Shown: one piece after another, positions 43,648-53,179 of the stretch
Layout of the letters: the number at the start of each line of letters is the position of its first letter
Numbering within the stretch: position 1 is the first letter of the stretch
Source: Prevotella sp.
GTDB lineage: Bacteria > Bacteroidota > Bacteroidia > Bacteroidales > Bacteroidaceae
Length of the DNA: 64,000 nt
Assembly (NCBI GenBank): GCA_017413085.1
Contig: JAFPVC010000026.1
Span: 1-64,000 of the forward strand
Direction of reading: 5' to 3'
Position numbers and translations under genes: made by a program
Notes under the pieces: generated by a model
Database searches by the model: none
What the model was told of the DNA's origin: nothing
What the model saw: only the letters and a program-made list of their open reading frames with translations

Positions 43648-43690
43648 GGCAAGCGGTGTAGCATATTTTATTTCTTTCCATATAACGATT

Positions 43691-43717
43691 TAGGCGAAAC
43701 ACATTGTGTTTCGCCTA
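43691..43717 (+). terminator. terminator after the beta-helix gene
   Basis: TAGGCGAAACACA at 43691-43703 is the reverse complement of TGTGTTTCGCCTA at 43705-43717. A realistic fold has a 10-11-bp stem with a 5-nt loop. A short T-rich tail follows. Confidence 0.75.
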
Positions 43718-43756
43718 TTTCTATGGTACATATTTCGCTTTTCCATTTTATTTGTC

Positions 43757-43764
43757 TAACTTTG
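43757..43764 (+). promoter_or_regulatory. -7 box for the FadL-type gene
   Basis: TAACTTTG matches TAnnTTTG, with a leader of 30 nt to the ATG at 43795. Confidence 0.65.
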
Positions 43765-43794
43765 CAGTTCGTAAAAAGATAAATAAATAGGTAC

Positions 43795-45282
43795 ATGATG
43801 AAAAAGAAGTTTTTATTTATGGCAGCCGCTGGTTGCCTTTTGTCAGTCAAGGCAGTGGCCGGTGGACTGATGACCAACACAAACTATCACATTGCATTCG
43901 ACCGAATGTTTGCCCGCGGTGCAACGACGGAAATCGATGGTACATTCTCAAACCCCGCCGGACTGGTGTGGGGTCACGAAGGTTTCGAAATGTCACTCAA
44001 CTTCCAGAAGCCTTGGCAGAATCGTGACATAGAGGTTGATGTACCTGGTTTTCTCGGCACTGGACTCAACAAGAAATACGAAGGTGTGGCTTCTGCACCC
44101 ATTGTTCCAGCCCTGTTTGCCACATACCACAAGGACAAGTGGGCTGTATCGGGAATGATTGGCATCGTAGGCAGCGGCGGTTTCGTAAAGTATGACGAAG
44201 GAGTACCTATGTTCGGCGTGCCTGTGACTGCCTTGATGACACAGACAATATACAATAATGTGCGCACCAGCATGCTTAACCAAGGACTGCCTGAGGCTGC
44301 TGCGACTACTGCTGCAGCAACTCTCAAGAATGATTTCTCACTCAGTTCGTCAATGAAAGGAAAGCAATATATATATGGTGGTCAGGTAAACTTTACTTAT
44401 AAGTTGTTTGACTGTCTGTCGGCTGCCGTAGGCTTACGCGCCAACTATTACGACGGTTACTACAAAGGCTACGTGACGGCAATGCCTGGAGAGAACTTGG
44501 CTGCAGCATCAGGCAGTTCTGCCGCTCTTATGGATATGCAGCTTGACTGCATACAACGCGGTTGGGGCTTCACTCCTATCGTTGGCATTGACTTCCACAA
44601 GGACAAGTGGACCGTAGCTGTGAAGTATGAGTTCCGCACGAAGATTCAAACAGAAAACGACACTGAGACTCTGACGCTGAGCACTGCAAGCAGTGGTTCT
44701 ATGAACCTCAGAGCCTTGGCTGAGCAGTATGGTAATGACGCAGTAATAGCACAGTTGGCTGCCAATCCCACATTCGGAAGTTTGGCAGAGAAGGTTGCCG
44801 GCTATCTGCCAAACGCAAAGACACACTATGACATGCCTTCACTGCTTACCGTGGCAGTAGGCTACGACTTTACTGAAAAACTGCGTGCTGCAGTTGAGTA
44901 TCACTGGTACGACGACAAGAACGCAAAAATGAGCGGCGACCGCCAAGAAACTCTCTCACACGGCACACATGAAATCCTTGCAGGTGTAGAATATGACATC
45001 AACGACAAGTTCACCGTAAGCTGCGGCGGTCAGCGTACCGACTATGGTCTGACTGATGATTATCAGCAGAACACCTCATTTGCCTGCGACAGCTACTCTG
45101 TAGGCTTGGGCGGTGCATGGAACATCAACGACAAGGTTCGTCTGAATGTGAGCTATTTCACATCTATCTACAGCGACTATGAGAAGAACCTCACAAATGC
45201 ATACGGCACACCTTACAATGCCAAAGAAACCTACAGCCGTACAAACCATGTGATTGGCGTAGGTCTCGACTACAAGTTCTAA
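43795..45282 (+). CDS. OmpP1/FadL-family outer-membrane transporter
   Basis: The 495-residue protein has a signal peptide (to AVAGG, about 22). The FadL-type N-terminal plug follows (GATTEIDGTFSNPAGLVW, matching the conserved Asn-Pro-Ala region), then the long beta-barrel ending in the terminal strand NHVIGVGLDYKF. FadL proteins let hydrophobic compounds such as fatty acids cross the outer membrane. The substrate is not readable. The gene has its own promoter and a strong terminator. Confidence 0.88.
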   Translation: MMKKKFLFMAAAGCLLSVKAVAGGLMTNTNYHIAFDRMFARGATTEIDGTFSNPAGLVWGHEGFEMSLNFQKPWQNRDIEVDVPGFLGTGLNKKYEGVASAPIVPALFATYHKDKWAVSGMIGIVGSGGFVKYDEGVPMFGVPVTALMTQTIYNNVRTSMLNQGLPEAAATTAAATLKNDFSLSSSMKGKQYIYGGQVNFTYKLFDCLSAAVGLRANYYDGYYKGYVTAMPGENLAAASGSSAALMDMQLDCIQRGWGFTPIVGIDFHKDKWTVAVKYEFRTKIQTENDTETLTLSTASSGSMNLRALAEQYGNDAVIAQLAANPTFGSLAEKVAGYLPNAKTHYDMPSLLTVAVGYDFTEKLRAAVEYHWYDDKNAKMSGDRQETLSHGTHEILAGVEYDINDKFTVSCGGQRTDYGLTDDYQQNTSFACDSYSVGLGGAWNINDKVRLNVSYFTSIYSDYEKNLTNAYGTPYNAKETYSRTNHVIGVGLDYKF

Positions 45283-45305
45283 ACAAGCAATACTACACTT
45301 TTCCA

Positions 45306-45344
45306 AACTCCCCCCGCCTCTCATTGTGAGTGACGGGGGGAGTT
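45306..45344. terminator. G+C-rich terminator between convergent genes
   Basis: AACTCCCCCCG at 45306-45316 pairs perfectly with CGGGGGGAGTT at 45334-45344 around a 17-nt loop, followed by a T-rich stretch. It probably ends transcription of the FadL-type gene. Confidence 0.8.
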
Positions 45345-45350
45345 GTTATT

Positions 45351-45393
45351 CTCGTTTCCGATTAGTCTTCGTTTTCGTTTTCGTTTTCGTTTC
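45351..45393. repeat. CGTTTT hexanucleotide tract, intergenic copy
   Basis: TTCGTTTTCG-type units, the reverse complement of the GAAAACG unit seen inside the topoisomerase gene, directly precede the end of the leftward PL11 gene. Confidence 0.8.
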
Positions 45394-45396
45394 TAT

Positions 45397-47589
45397 CTAT
45401 TTCACATATTTCTTTCCACCTTTTATATATATAGTTCCCTGACGGACTACATTCCCCGGCAAAGAACATCCAGACACAGAATAACTTTCCTCGCCTGTCA
45501 TACGAGGAACAGGCACAACAGTCGCAGCATTTATTCCATCAGGCGTATCCACGATAAGCGGCACCTGGCTCATATCCATGTCTGAACCCAAATAATAACC
45601 AAGGTTCGTAGGCTGGTTATAGCCTATGTTCTCATTAAGACACTGCATGTAATACGTATGGTCGCTCATAAGATATGGGAACTTATAAACCGTGGGATAC
45701 CATGTAGAGAACACCTTCAGGTCTTTAAGTTTCGTGGCATCAGGCACAATGAATTCCTCACGCCAGTCGCCAAGGAAGTCGCCATACCAGCAAGTGTTTG
45801 ACTTAGTGCCATTGATGAACGACTCGTCATAACGGTAAATCGTGAAAGTGCGGCCGTTTGCAGGGCTATGTATAATATTCTCGTTTATCAACTGGCGCGA
45901 CAGAGTACCATCGAACCAGATTCCGGCATTGCACGATGCTGGCTTGTAACCGAGATTGGTCGCACCGTCAACGCTCATTGCATTTGAATCATACCACCAG
46001 AACTCATAGCCAGGCGATGACGGGTCTATGTCGGCAGTCATGCAGCGTCCCATGTCGTTATTCTCACTTGCCTCTTTGCTCCATATCACCGAACCGTCCT
46101 TCGCATCATGCAGCGCCACCATGGTCTTACCTCCTTCAAGGCAGTGATACACCTGCAAGCCATCACGGTCAGGCAGAAATTTACCTACATGGTTGGCATC
46201 GCCATGACCAAGTTCGGTAGTCCACAACCCCCGCCCGTCATGGTCAACAGCCATCGAACCGTACATCACCTCGTCAAGGCCATCGCCGTCAAGATCTGCC
46301 ACGTTGAATGAATGATTTCCCTGCGCAGCGTATGCGCTGTTAGGCTTACCGTCCTTACCCTGCCCTGCAGCGTTGGTATCGAAGTGCCAGCGGCACGACA
46401 GCGCGCCATTGCGCCAGTCCCATGCCTCAATCACCGAACGTGCATACACACCACGGCCTATTACCACTGAAGGAAGACCTGTTTCATCAAAGCATCCCAC
46501 ACCAACGCGGAACGAACAGGCACGCTTCCAATATCCATCCCCCCATGCCTCCGATGTCTCGCGGGGAATGAAGTTATCACGTGCTAACTCTTTACCCGTC
46601 TTGCCGTCAATGACAGATATAAACTCCGGACCTGCAGAATTATAGTGGTCAATCCATCCACGCTTCTTCTCATCCGTTTCATAATAGTTTACCCACGTAC
46701 GGTAGTCAATGCGTCCGTCGCCGTCAGTATCTCCTATCTCCGTGCCATCACCAAACACTGTGCCTTCGCAGGTGCGGATAACCATCTCAGCACAGCCGTC
46801 GCCATCAAAGTCTGCCACGGCAAACGAAGAACTGTTGCCGAGGATTATGCCCGGGCCTCCCTTGATACGCCAGAGCAGCGTGCCGTCAAGTTTATAGGCA
46901 TCCCATATAACGGCATATATGGTATTCGGACTTGAATAGCTGCCGCCGATACCCTGCTCGTTGCGCACTTGTCCCGTTGAAGAATTGACGGTTGTCTGCA
47001 AACGCTTGACTATTATCTCCATCTCGCCGTCGCCGTTAAGGTCGCCTACAGAGCAGTCGTTAGCTTGATATACTATCGTGTCTATGTCACAAACATCCCT
47101 CGTGTCCAGCAACGGTATCGACAAGTAAGGCAGCTTATCCGTCACAATACGGTCATCCACTAATAGCGAGTCAATGGCAGCACTACGCAGTGCCGTCTTT
47201 TCAGCATTGTTGGTTACCGAAGCCTTCGCTGTCATTCCTTGGAAATAATCACCAGGAACAAGATAATAAACCGTAGCCGTAGTGGGCACGGAAGTCTGCA
47301 CACATGTAGATTTCGTGACATTCGAAGCACGACGTGTCAGAGTACCGTTTGGCAATGCCTCCGAGCGGCTGTAGATGTAGAATGAAGTCTCCCACGTATC
47401 AGTGGGCAGCATACGCCAACTCAGCAGCAGTTTACCCGTATGCTGCTGATAGTCGCCCAGTGAAGCATTCTTAATGTTGTTGACTGATGCCCACAGATAA
47501 CGACGCGTGTCAGGCTGCAACGCAGGCTGAGCGTTGATGGTCAGTGCCGATGCTGCCATAAACGCAGAGAATAAAATAGTCTTGTTCAT
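45397..47589 (-). CDS. rhamnogalacturonan lyase, PL11 family
   Basis: The 730-residue secreted enzyme has a signal peptide to TINAQ (about 20), a short beta domain, and then an eight-bladed propeller. The propeller is marked by calcium loops DLNGDGEME, DFDGDGCAE, DTDGDGRID and DLDGDGLDE, typical of PL11 lyases. These cleave the rhamnose-galacturonate backbone of rhamnogalacturonan I by beta-elimination. The C-terminal 50 residues (SVSGCSLPG...GTIYIKGGKKYVK) look like a type IX secretion sorting tail. With the GH105 gene upstream it forms a pectin side-path. A -7 box lies at 47632-47639. Confidence 0.92.
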   Translation of the reverse strand: MNKTILFSAFMAASALTINAQPALQPDTRRYLWASVNNIKNASLGDYQQHTGKLLLSWRMLPTDTWETSFYIYSRSEALPNGTLTRRASNVTKSTCVQTSVPTTATVYYLVPGDYFQGMTAKASVTNNAEKTALRSAAIDSLLVDDRIVTDKLPYLSIPLLDTRDVCDIDTIVYQANDCSVGDLNGDGEMEIIVKRLQTTVNSSTGQVRNEQGIGGSYSSPNTIYAVIWDAYKLDGTLLWRIKGGPGIILGNSSSFAVADFDGDGCAEMVIRTCEGTVFGDGTEIGDTDGDGRIDYRTWVNYYETDEKKRGWIDHYNSAGPEFISVIDGKTGKELARDNFIPRETSEAWGDGYWKRACSFRVGVGCFDETGLPSVVIGRGVYARSVIEAWDWRNGALSCRWHFDTNAAGQGKDGKPNSAYAAQGNHSFNVADLDGDGLDEVMYGSMAVDHDGRGLWTTELGHGDANHVGKFLPDRDGLQVYHCLEGGKTMVALHDAKDGSVIWSKEASENNDMGRCMTADIDPSSPGYEFWWYDSNAMSVDGATNLGYKPASCNAGIWFDGTLSRQLINENIIHSPANGRTFTIYRYDESFINGTKSNTCWYGDFLGDWREEFIVPDATKLKDLKVFSTWYPTVYKFPYLMSDHTYYMQCLNENIGYNQPTNLGYYLGSDMDMSQVPLIVDTPDGINAATVVPVPRMTGEESYSVSGCSLPGNVVRQGTIYIKGGKKYVK

Positions 47590-47631
47590 ATTAGTTAATT
47601 AGCCATTAAACTTGTGAATAGTTTTCATCGG

Positions 47632-47639
47632 CAAAATTA
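47632..47639 (-). promoter_or_regulatory. -7 box for the PL11 gene
   Basis: The minus strand reads TAATTTTG (TAnnTTTG), 42 nt before the ATG at 47589. The PL11 gene thus can be expressed separately from the GH105 gene. Confidence 0.5.
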
Positions 47640-47699
47640 ACTATTCACGCAATTATAAATATACTACAATCATACGATTAATGGTAAAATCGTACAATC

Positions 47700-48953
47700 T
47701 CATCTATTCTGTGTCCTTTTCAGGTATCTTGCATACTCTGATGCCGCAAGAAGAAACGCGCCCGTGCCAAAGTTTGCCTGTGACTGCTTGTCCACCACCT
47801 GTCCTGGTATGGCCTTCTCTCCTATCGGCTGCACATAACCGACAGTGCCATCCGGCTGCAATGCCACGTTTTTCAAGTACTGCCATGCTTTCAGTGCGGC
47901 TTTCTCACACTTACGTGGAAGCATACCATTGTTCACTCCCCAGAAAAGCGAGTAGCATATCAGTGCCGTGCCACTTGTCTCATAGCCTGGTGCCTGCTCT
48001 GGGTCAAGCATTGAGCGCGTCCAGTGTCCTTCGGGTTGCTGACAGGCTACAACGCCTTTTGCCATACGACTATAGTATTTCCTTATAGCTGAACGCGCAA
48101 CACCTACAGAAGAAGGCTCACCTGTCTTTTCTTTCCCAAGGTCGCTCAGCACCTTTGCAAACGCCGCCATGACCCATCCGTCGCCACGCGCCCAGAAGTC
48201 TTTGCAGCCATTGGCTGTCTTGTGCTTTGGAAACACATATTTACCATCGCGGAAATACAGGCCGGTCTTCTTGTCATACATGATGCTGTTGGCATACTGC
48301 CAGTTGTCATACATCTTCTTAATGTATGCATCATCACCAGTCAGCCCATACATCTTTGTCATCACCGGCATAGCCATATACAGTGCATCGGCCCACCACC
48401 AGTAGTCTGTCTCTGCACTATGAGCCTCGTAACCCATCACCTCACGGGCACGAGCCACACGCTGCTCGTCAGCATTGTCCATCACATACAAGTCTATGTA
48501 CGTCTGGAAGCATATCTGCCAATCGCCGAACAGCGCATACTCCGGTCGCTCACCGTAGTTCTTGTATTTCCACTTTGAAGGGTCTTTCTCTGTTGCGCCA
48601 CACCAGTTATTCTGCTCAGCCCAGGCACGGGAATAGCCCATGTAGCGTTGAGCCTGCATGGTATCGCCAAAGTCCTGCAGCAGTTTTACTACTTCCATGT
48701 TACCCGTATGGTATACGGCATTGTCCCAGAATGCACTCAGGCCTTTCTTCGTCCCCCCATACTCCGGCGCGCCATGCGCCTGCTGCCAAGTATCGTTTAC
48801 CCTGCACACAATGCCAATCACACTGCCAGCAGTATCACAACTACCCGAACCAGCCGCACGCAGCGTGCCTCCAATAAACGGTGACAGCATAATCATGACA
48901 CACGTCAGAAGCACACTGCCTGCAACCGGCAGTCTATATCTCAAGAAACTCAT
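47700..48953 (-). CDS. unsaturated rhamnogalacturonyl hydrolase, GH105 family
   Basis: The 417-residue (alpha/alpha)6-barrel enzyme has a signal peptide or anchor (about 8-33). Family signatures are DYWWWADALYMAMPV (with the catalytic Asp region), DKKTGLYFRDG, FWARGDGWV and YETSGTALICYSLFWG. GH105 enzymes remove the unsaturated galacturonate left by pectin and rhamnogalacturonan lyases, so it acts after the PL11 enzyme encoded next to it. It starts 6 nt after the thioredoxin gene, so the two are probably co-transcribed. Confidence 0.92.
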   Translation of the reverse strand: MSFLRYRLPVAGSVLLTCVMIMLSPFIGGTLRAAGSGSCDTAGSVIGIVCRVNDTWQQAHGAPEYGGTKKGLSAFWDNAVYHTGNMEVVKLLQDFGDTMQAQRYMGYSRAWAEQNNWCGATEKDPSKWKYKNYGERPEYALFGDWQICFQTYIDLYVMDNADEQRVARAREVMGYEAHSAETDYWWWADALYMAMPVMTKMYGLTGDDAYIKKMYDNWQYANSIMYDKKTGLYFRDGKYVFPKHKTANGCKDFWARGDGWVMAAFAKVLSDLGKEKTGEPSSVGVARSAIRKYYSRMAKGVVACQQPEGHWTRSMLDPEQAPGYETSGTALICYSLFWGVNNGMLPRKCEKAALKAWQYLKNVALQPDGTVGYVQPIGEKAIPGQVVDKQSQANFGTGAFLLAASEYARYLKRTQNR

Positions 48954-48959
48954 ATATAC

Positions 48960-49274
48960 TTACAGGTTGGCCTCAAACTTCTGCTGTATCATCTGCTTGC
49001 TGCCAGCTCCCACATGGCGGTCTGTCTCCTGCCCGTTCTTGAAGAATATGAGCGTCGGTATGTTGCGTATGCCCATTGCTGCAGCAACCTCCTCTGCCTC
49101 TTCTACATTGCACTTGCCTACTATCATGCGACCGTCATACTCCTCAGCCAACTGTGAGATGATTGGCGAAATCATCCTGCACGGGCCACACCACTCTGCC
49201 CAGAAATCAACAACCAACGGCATACTGCCGTTCTTCAATGTCTCAAAATTCTCGTTTGTAATCGTTACTTCCAT
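48960..49274 (-). CDS. trxA: thioredoxin
   Basis: The 104-residue thioredoxin has the active site WCGPCRM (about 29-35), the conserved cis-Pro region IPTLIFFKNG and DFWAEW. It reduces disulfides in the cytoplasm; no signal peptide is present. I start at ATG 49274 because the other ATG, two codons earlier, is only 1 nt from the -7 box and would lie upstream of the probable transcription start. Also, MEVTITNENFE fits the usual thioredoxin N-terminus. GH105 follows 6 nt downstream. Confidence 0.95.
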   Translation of the reverse strand: MEVTITNENFETLKNGSMPLVVDFWAEWCGPCRMISPIISQLAEEYDGRMIVGKCNVEEAEEVAAAMGIRNIPTLIFFKNGQETDRHVGAGSKQMIQQKFEANL

Positions 49275-49281
49275 AGTCATT

Positions 49282-49289
49282 CAAAGTTA
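49282..49289 (-). promoter_or_regulatory. -7 box for trxA
   Basis: The minus strand reads TAACTTTG, 7 nt before ATG 49274, again implying a leaderless or nearly leaderless message. Confidence 0.6.
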
Positions 49290-49332
49290 TAAGTTATGTA
49301 TTTGGTTGGGGTTACTTTATTTATTCCCAACA

Positions 49333-52300
49333 TTAGAATCCTTCCAATTCGTAGTATTCGTCTTCAAGGTCGCGCGATGACTTCTTGCCTTCCTCACTAT
49401 CATCTATGAGTTCAAAGCCTTCCTCCTGTTTTACGGTTGGAGCATCATCATCACCAAACTCAAAGGTCTCTTCATCATTCTTCTTCTCTGCTCCATTCTC
49501 CGAACTTTCATCTACGATATCAAAACCTTCATCGGCTGTCTGCGATGCCGTCTTCTCTCCTTTATCATCAGGAATAATATCAAACGACTGTTCATCAGCC
49601 TTCGGTTCCGTAACGTTCTCTGTCTCCGTAACCGGTACGTCAAAGGTTTCCTCAGCCTTCACACCGCCACGAATTGGTTCTGTGGTATCTTCATTCACCA
49701 CAAATCCATCATCAGCAGACGGTTTGGTTGTTTCCTCTTCCGGCATCACGTCGAACGTCTGAGTGTCTGTTTCTGGCTTCACCTCTTCCTTTGTCTCAGT
49801 CATAGGCAAATCAAAAGTATCTTCTGTCTTCACGCTGCCACCAGACGATTTATCATCATCTGCTTCCACCACGAAACCGTCATCAGACGGTTGCTCAGCA
49901 GTTTCCTTGTCAGGAGCAATGTCAAACGATTTATCATCGTCCTTGGCGTTTGCATCAATAATGTCTATGTCATTCTCTTTCTGCGACGTTGTCACATCGT
50001 CTGCTACCGATATATCGAAGGCACCGCCCATTTCGTCGTCATCAGTTTCTCCTTCTTCACCCTCCTTCTTAGGTTCTAAAGGCTTGGCACCACCGGGTGC
50101 AACGTCTTCAGTAGGAAGTATTGGCTTCACGGGGTCGTAATCCACGGCATGTTCCTCACCGTTCTCGTCCCTCTCAACAGTGCGCTCCGTACTATTCTCT
50201 GTCTTCACGCTGACAGCGTCATACAAGCCCTCGCTGCGACGCATGGGCAACGGAGCGAAATGATTGACATAGAATGTATCATAGTCATTATATGAATAGC
50301 GCGACCCTATCAGTGCCAAATTCTCCTCGCTTATAACTATCGGGCGGGCATTACCCATGGCTCGCCTGATATTCTCCTGCTGCAGCAGCAAATGCGAATA
50401 CTGGCGAGCCTCGTCGAAATTGCGGAAGCCACTGACTATCATGTGGTGCATACCGTATGAATCTTCTATGTCGATGTCAAAGCTGCGCACCATGAAATTT
50501 GTGAAGTTCCAGCGTGCCATCTGGAAGAGCAGCTGATTCTCGCCTGACAAAGGCTTGCCATCAGCTCCTACTGTATTTATACTGTCGGGGTTATATGCCA
50601 TGATAAATAGGAAATCGGTGTTTTTCTCATCAGTGAACGTCTTGTCTTTCACATCTGAATTCTCACCCAATTCCATGCCACGCCTGTCCCAAACGTTCGA
50701 CAGATCAAACTTAGCCCCATGCAGCTGACGGCCAGCCCTGACTCCGTTAATTATCATACCGGCCATCTCACCCACGCTGCTCTGCGGAAACTCGCTTACT
50801 AGCTGTTCCATGGCCTTGATACATTCCTCGGTATCGCCGTCATTAAGTTTCGTCATGCCATACAGGAAGATGAAGCGGTCGCGGTTCTCGCCAAGCGGGA
50901 AGCGGCTCTCTGACACCGCAACATTACCGTAGACTTCCTGGAAGCGGTCGTTCTTGAAAGCCTCGTATGTGGCACCATATATTGAGTCTTCTATATGCTT
51001 GCCGAAACGTGCGTTCTCTGCAAAGTAGGGATCGGTGAGCAGAGTGGTGTATTTCGATTCCGCACAGTATTGCTTCAGGCTGTCAATGAAAGTCTTTGCC
51101 ACATCATGGTCGCCCTTGCGCGAGTGCAGCAGGAACAGATGGTAGTACACCTCGTCCTTCGGCTCATAGTCTGTATAGTCACTGCGAAGCCTGTCAAACT
51201 GTTTCTCGCTCAGCCGCAGGTTGTCAAGCTTGTCCTTGAATATCACGCCCGACTTATACAGTCCCTCCTTAATTATCTCATGGCATGCGGCCTTCTGCTC
51301 CTCGGTGAATGGTATCTGTGCCAGATAATACTCGCGGTTGTGCGGATCTAGTGCGGTTGAGTCTTCAAGAGTCTCCTCGGCCTGCTGCTCACGTGCAGCC
51401 GCCAGCGAGTCACGCTGCTCATCGGTAAGGTCACTTTCGTCCACCTCACTCTGTGTATTATCAACCACCGTGCGGTTGTTACGCTGCCAGTCATCAACAT
51501 TCTCACGCTTACCCCAGGTACGCTGGAAAGCCTGCTTACCCTGAATTACCGTCTGGCGGTTATAGAAATACCATGTGCCACTCTGCTCCTTATCGGCCTG
51601 TTGGCGCTGCTGCGACGATTGCTGACGGCCATTATCCTGAGGACCATACTGCTGGCGGCGTTTCTCTACCTCTGCCTCTGTCTGCTTTGCCTTTTCCTCT
51701 TTCTCCTTCTTCTTCAGTTCCTTTATTATGCGGTCTATCGCCTCAAGACGCTCTTTCTCTGGCATAGTGGAGAGTTCAAGCAACGAATCCTGCAGATATA
51801 TGGCATCCGTATAGGGCACGAGTTCGTCGAGCACCTTTGAACGCTGCGACAACTGCTTGTAGTCAGGACGTTCTTTGTCAAGCAATCCGATGGCTTCACC
51901 ATAGCAGCGCTTTGCATCGCTGTACTTCTCAAGCTGCCAGTAAAGGTCGCCAAGGTGCAACAGCAGCACGCCTTTCTCTATTCCAGAGCGCGTTGCCTTC
52001 TTGTTGCCTTTCTCGTAAGCGCTGATAGCGTTGGCTGTATCCTTCTCTGCCAGGTATATATTGCCCATGGCATAATATACCTGGTCAAGGTAGTCCTTGT
52101 TGTTCTCGTTGCGTGCCATGCGGCGCAGACGGCCTATCATCTTGCGCGACTGCCCTTCAGCCAGCACCTCGGTCATGGCAATGCGTGCATTGAACTGCAG
52201 TTCATAAGGCGGATTAAGCCTCGACACACGACGGAAAGCCTGATATGCTTCCTGCTTCCGTCCCTGTGCTGCCTCTATCTGTCCAAGCAGGAAATACTCG

Positions 52301-53103
52301 CGTGCCTTCTGCTTGCGGCGCATCTCATGCTTTATGACACGACGCAGATACTGCGCAGCCTTAGGCAAGTCCTCGGTGTGCAGATAGTAGTCGCACAAAG
52401 TGTAGTCCCACTCTTTCTGTGCGCGCCAGTCAATGCTGTCACGCATCATATTGCGTATCACGTCTTCTGCATCATATATCCATCCGCTCTCCACATAACA
52501 TTTCGCCAACCACGCACGCGCCTTTCCGTATATGGCCGGCTGGCCTTTATATAGACGTGACATATAACTAAAGGTGGCTGCGGCTTCATCGAAACCGCCC
52601 TCAAAGAACTGCGACCTGCCCATCAGCATCCACGCCCTCCACAGAAAAGGGTTATACTCCTTGCGCGAAAGCCACTCTATGTCAGCGGCAGTCTTGCGAC
52701 GCCCTTTATTCCATTCGGGCTTTGTCTTGATGCTGTGCAACTGTATCGCCTTCTCTGCCTTGGTTATGGCTGTCTCAAAATTGCCCTTGCCCAACTCGCG
52801 GCTCTGCTTGTTGCTCACGGTATAGAGCGGTATGCGCTCGGTGTAATTGTCCTTGTTACCACGCTCCTTCTCTTTTGAACCCTCTATGTATGCCTGCGCT
52901 CCGTTGTAGTAGACGTTATAGCGCGTATTGAGCGACTGCCAGAAGCGCGACATGGCCGTATTCTTCTTTGTAGAGCATGCACTTAAAGCAAAAACAAGAA
53001 TGAAAACAGAAACGAATACGAAAACATGATTAAGAACAAAACCACAAAAACTGCTAAAACTCTTAGTCGGCAAAGTTTTAATTGCTTTAAACGTTTTATT
53101 CAT
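49333..53103 (-). CDS. PorW/SprE-like TPR lipoprotein (type IX secretion)
   Basis: The 1256-residue lipoprotein has a lipobox LSAC at about 43. The mature start CSTKKNTAMSRFWQSLNTRYNVYYNG is very like PorW/SprE proteins, which are needed for type IX secretion in Porphyromonas and Flavobacterium. TPR-type helices occupy about 100-450, a Glu/Gln-rich charged stretch about 470-560, and further helices about 600-960. The C-terminal 280 residues are acidic and contain an exact 57-residue repeat. The signal peptide (FVFVSVFILVF) is partly encoded by the hexanucleotide repeat. Probably periplasmic, bound to the outer membrane. Confidence 0.72.
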   Translation of the reverse strand: MNKTFKAIKTLPTKSFSSFCGFVLNHVFVFVSVFILVFALSACSTKKNTAMSRFWQSLNTRYNVYYNGAQAYIEGSKEKERGNKDNYTERIPLYTVSNKQSRELGKGNFETAITKAEKAIQLHSIKTKPEWNKGRRKTAADIEWLSRKEYNPFLWRAWMLMGRSQFFEGGFDEAAATFSYMSRLYKGQPAIYGKARAWLAKCYVESGWIYDAEDVIRNMMRDSIDWRAQKEWDYTLCDYYLHTEDLPKAAQYLRRVIKHEMRRKQKAREYFLLGQIEAAQGRKQEAYQAFRRVSRLNPPYELQFNARIAMTEVLAEGQSRKMIGRLRRMARNENNKDYLDQVYYAMGNIYLAEKDTANAISAYEKGNKKATRSGIEKGVLLLHLGDLYWQLEKYSDAKRCYGEAIGLLDKERPDYKQLSQRSKVLDELVPYTDAIYLQDSLLELSTMPEKERLEAIDRIIKELKKKEKEEKAKQTEAEVEKRRQQYGPQDNGRQQSSQQRQQADKEQSGTWYFYNRQTVIQGKQAFQRTWGKRENVDDWQRNNRTVVDNTQSEVDESDLTDEQRDSLAAAREQQAEETLEDSTALDPHNREYYLAQIPFTEEQKAACHEIIKEGLYKSGVIFKDKLDNLRLSEKQFDRLRSDYTDYEPKDEVYYHLFLLHSRKGDHDVAKTFIDSLKQYCAESKYTTLLTDPYFAENARFGKHIEDSIYGATYEAFKNDRFQEVYGNVAVSESRFPLGENRDRFIFLYGMTKLNDGDTEECIKAMEQLVSEFPQSSVGEMAGMIINGVRAGRQLHGAKFDLSNVWDRRGMELGENSDVKDKTFTDEKNTDFLFIMAYNPDSINTVGADGKPLSGENQLLFQMARWNFTNFMVRSFDIDIEDSYGMHHMIVSGFRNFDEARQYSHLLLQQENIRRAMGNARPIVISEENLALIGSRYSYNDYDTFYVNHFAPLPMRRSEGLYDAVSVKTENSTERTVERDENGEEHAVDYDPVKPILPTEDVAPGGAKPLEPKKEGEEGETDDDEMGGAFDISVADDVTTSQKENDIDIIDANAKDDDKSFDIAPDKETAEQPSDDGFVVEADDDKSSGGSVKTEDTFDLPMTETKEEVKPETDTQTFDVMPEEETTKPSADDGFVVNEDTTEPIRGGVKAEETFDVPVTETENVTEPKADEQSFDIIPDDKGEKTASQTADEGFDIVDESSENGAEKKNDEETFEFGDDDAPTVKQEEGFELIDDSEEGKKSSRDLEDEYYELEGF
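49416..49929 (-). repeat. 171-bp tandem coding repeat in the PorW/SprE-like gene
   Basis: Reading leftward, units start at 49929, 49758 and 49587, exactly 171 bp (57 codons) apart. Each opens with [ST]FD[IV].P. Units 1 and 2 align without gaps (SFDIAPDKET / TFDVMPEEET, and TEDTFDLPMTET / AEETFDVPVTET). The third has diverged and decays toward the C-terminus. Confidence 0.85.
52986..53032 (-). repeat. hexanucleotide tract in a lipoprotein signal sequence
   Basis: AACAAGAATGAAAACAGAAACGAATACGAAAAC runs as loosely repeated hexamers. On the coding (minus) strand it gives alternating Val/Phe, the hydrophobic core of the signal peptide of the PorW/SprE-like protein. Confidence 0.65.
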
Positions 53104-53107
53104 AATT

Positions 53108-53134
53108 AACCTTCTGTTTTCGTCTTCGTTTTCG
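53108..53134. repeat. hexanucleotide tract upstream of the PorW/SprE-like gene
   Basis: CTGTTTTCGTCTTCGTTTTCG lies just upstream of the gene's start and is the same repeat family in the CGTTTT orientation. Confidence 0.6.
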
Positions 53135-53179
53135 ATGTCTTTTTTACCCTATTTTTTCTCTGTCTCTACCCCCGCGTTG

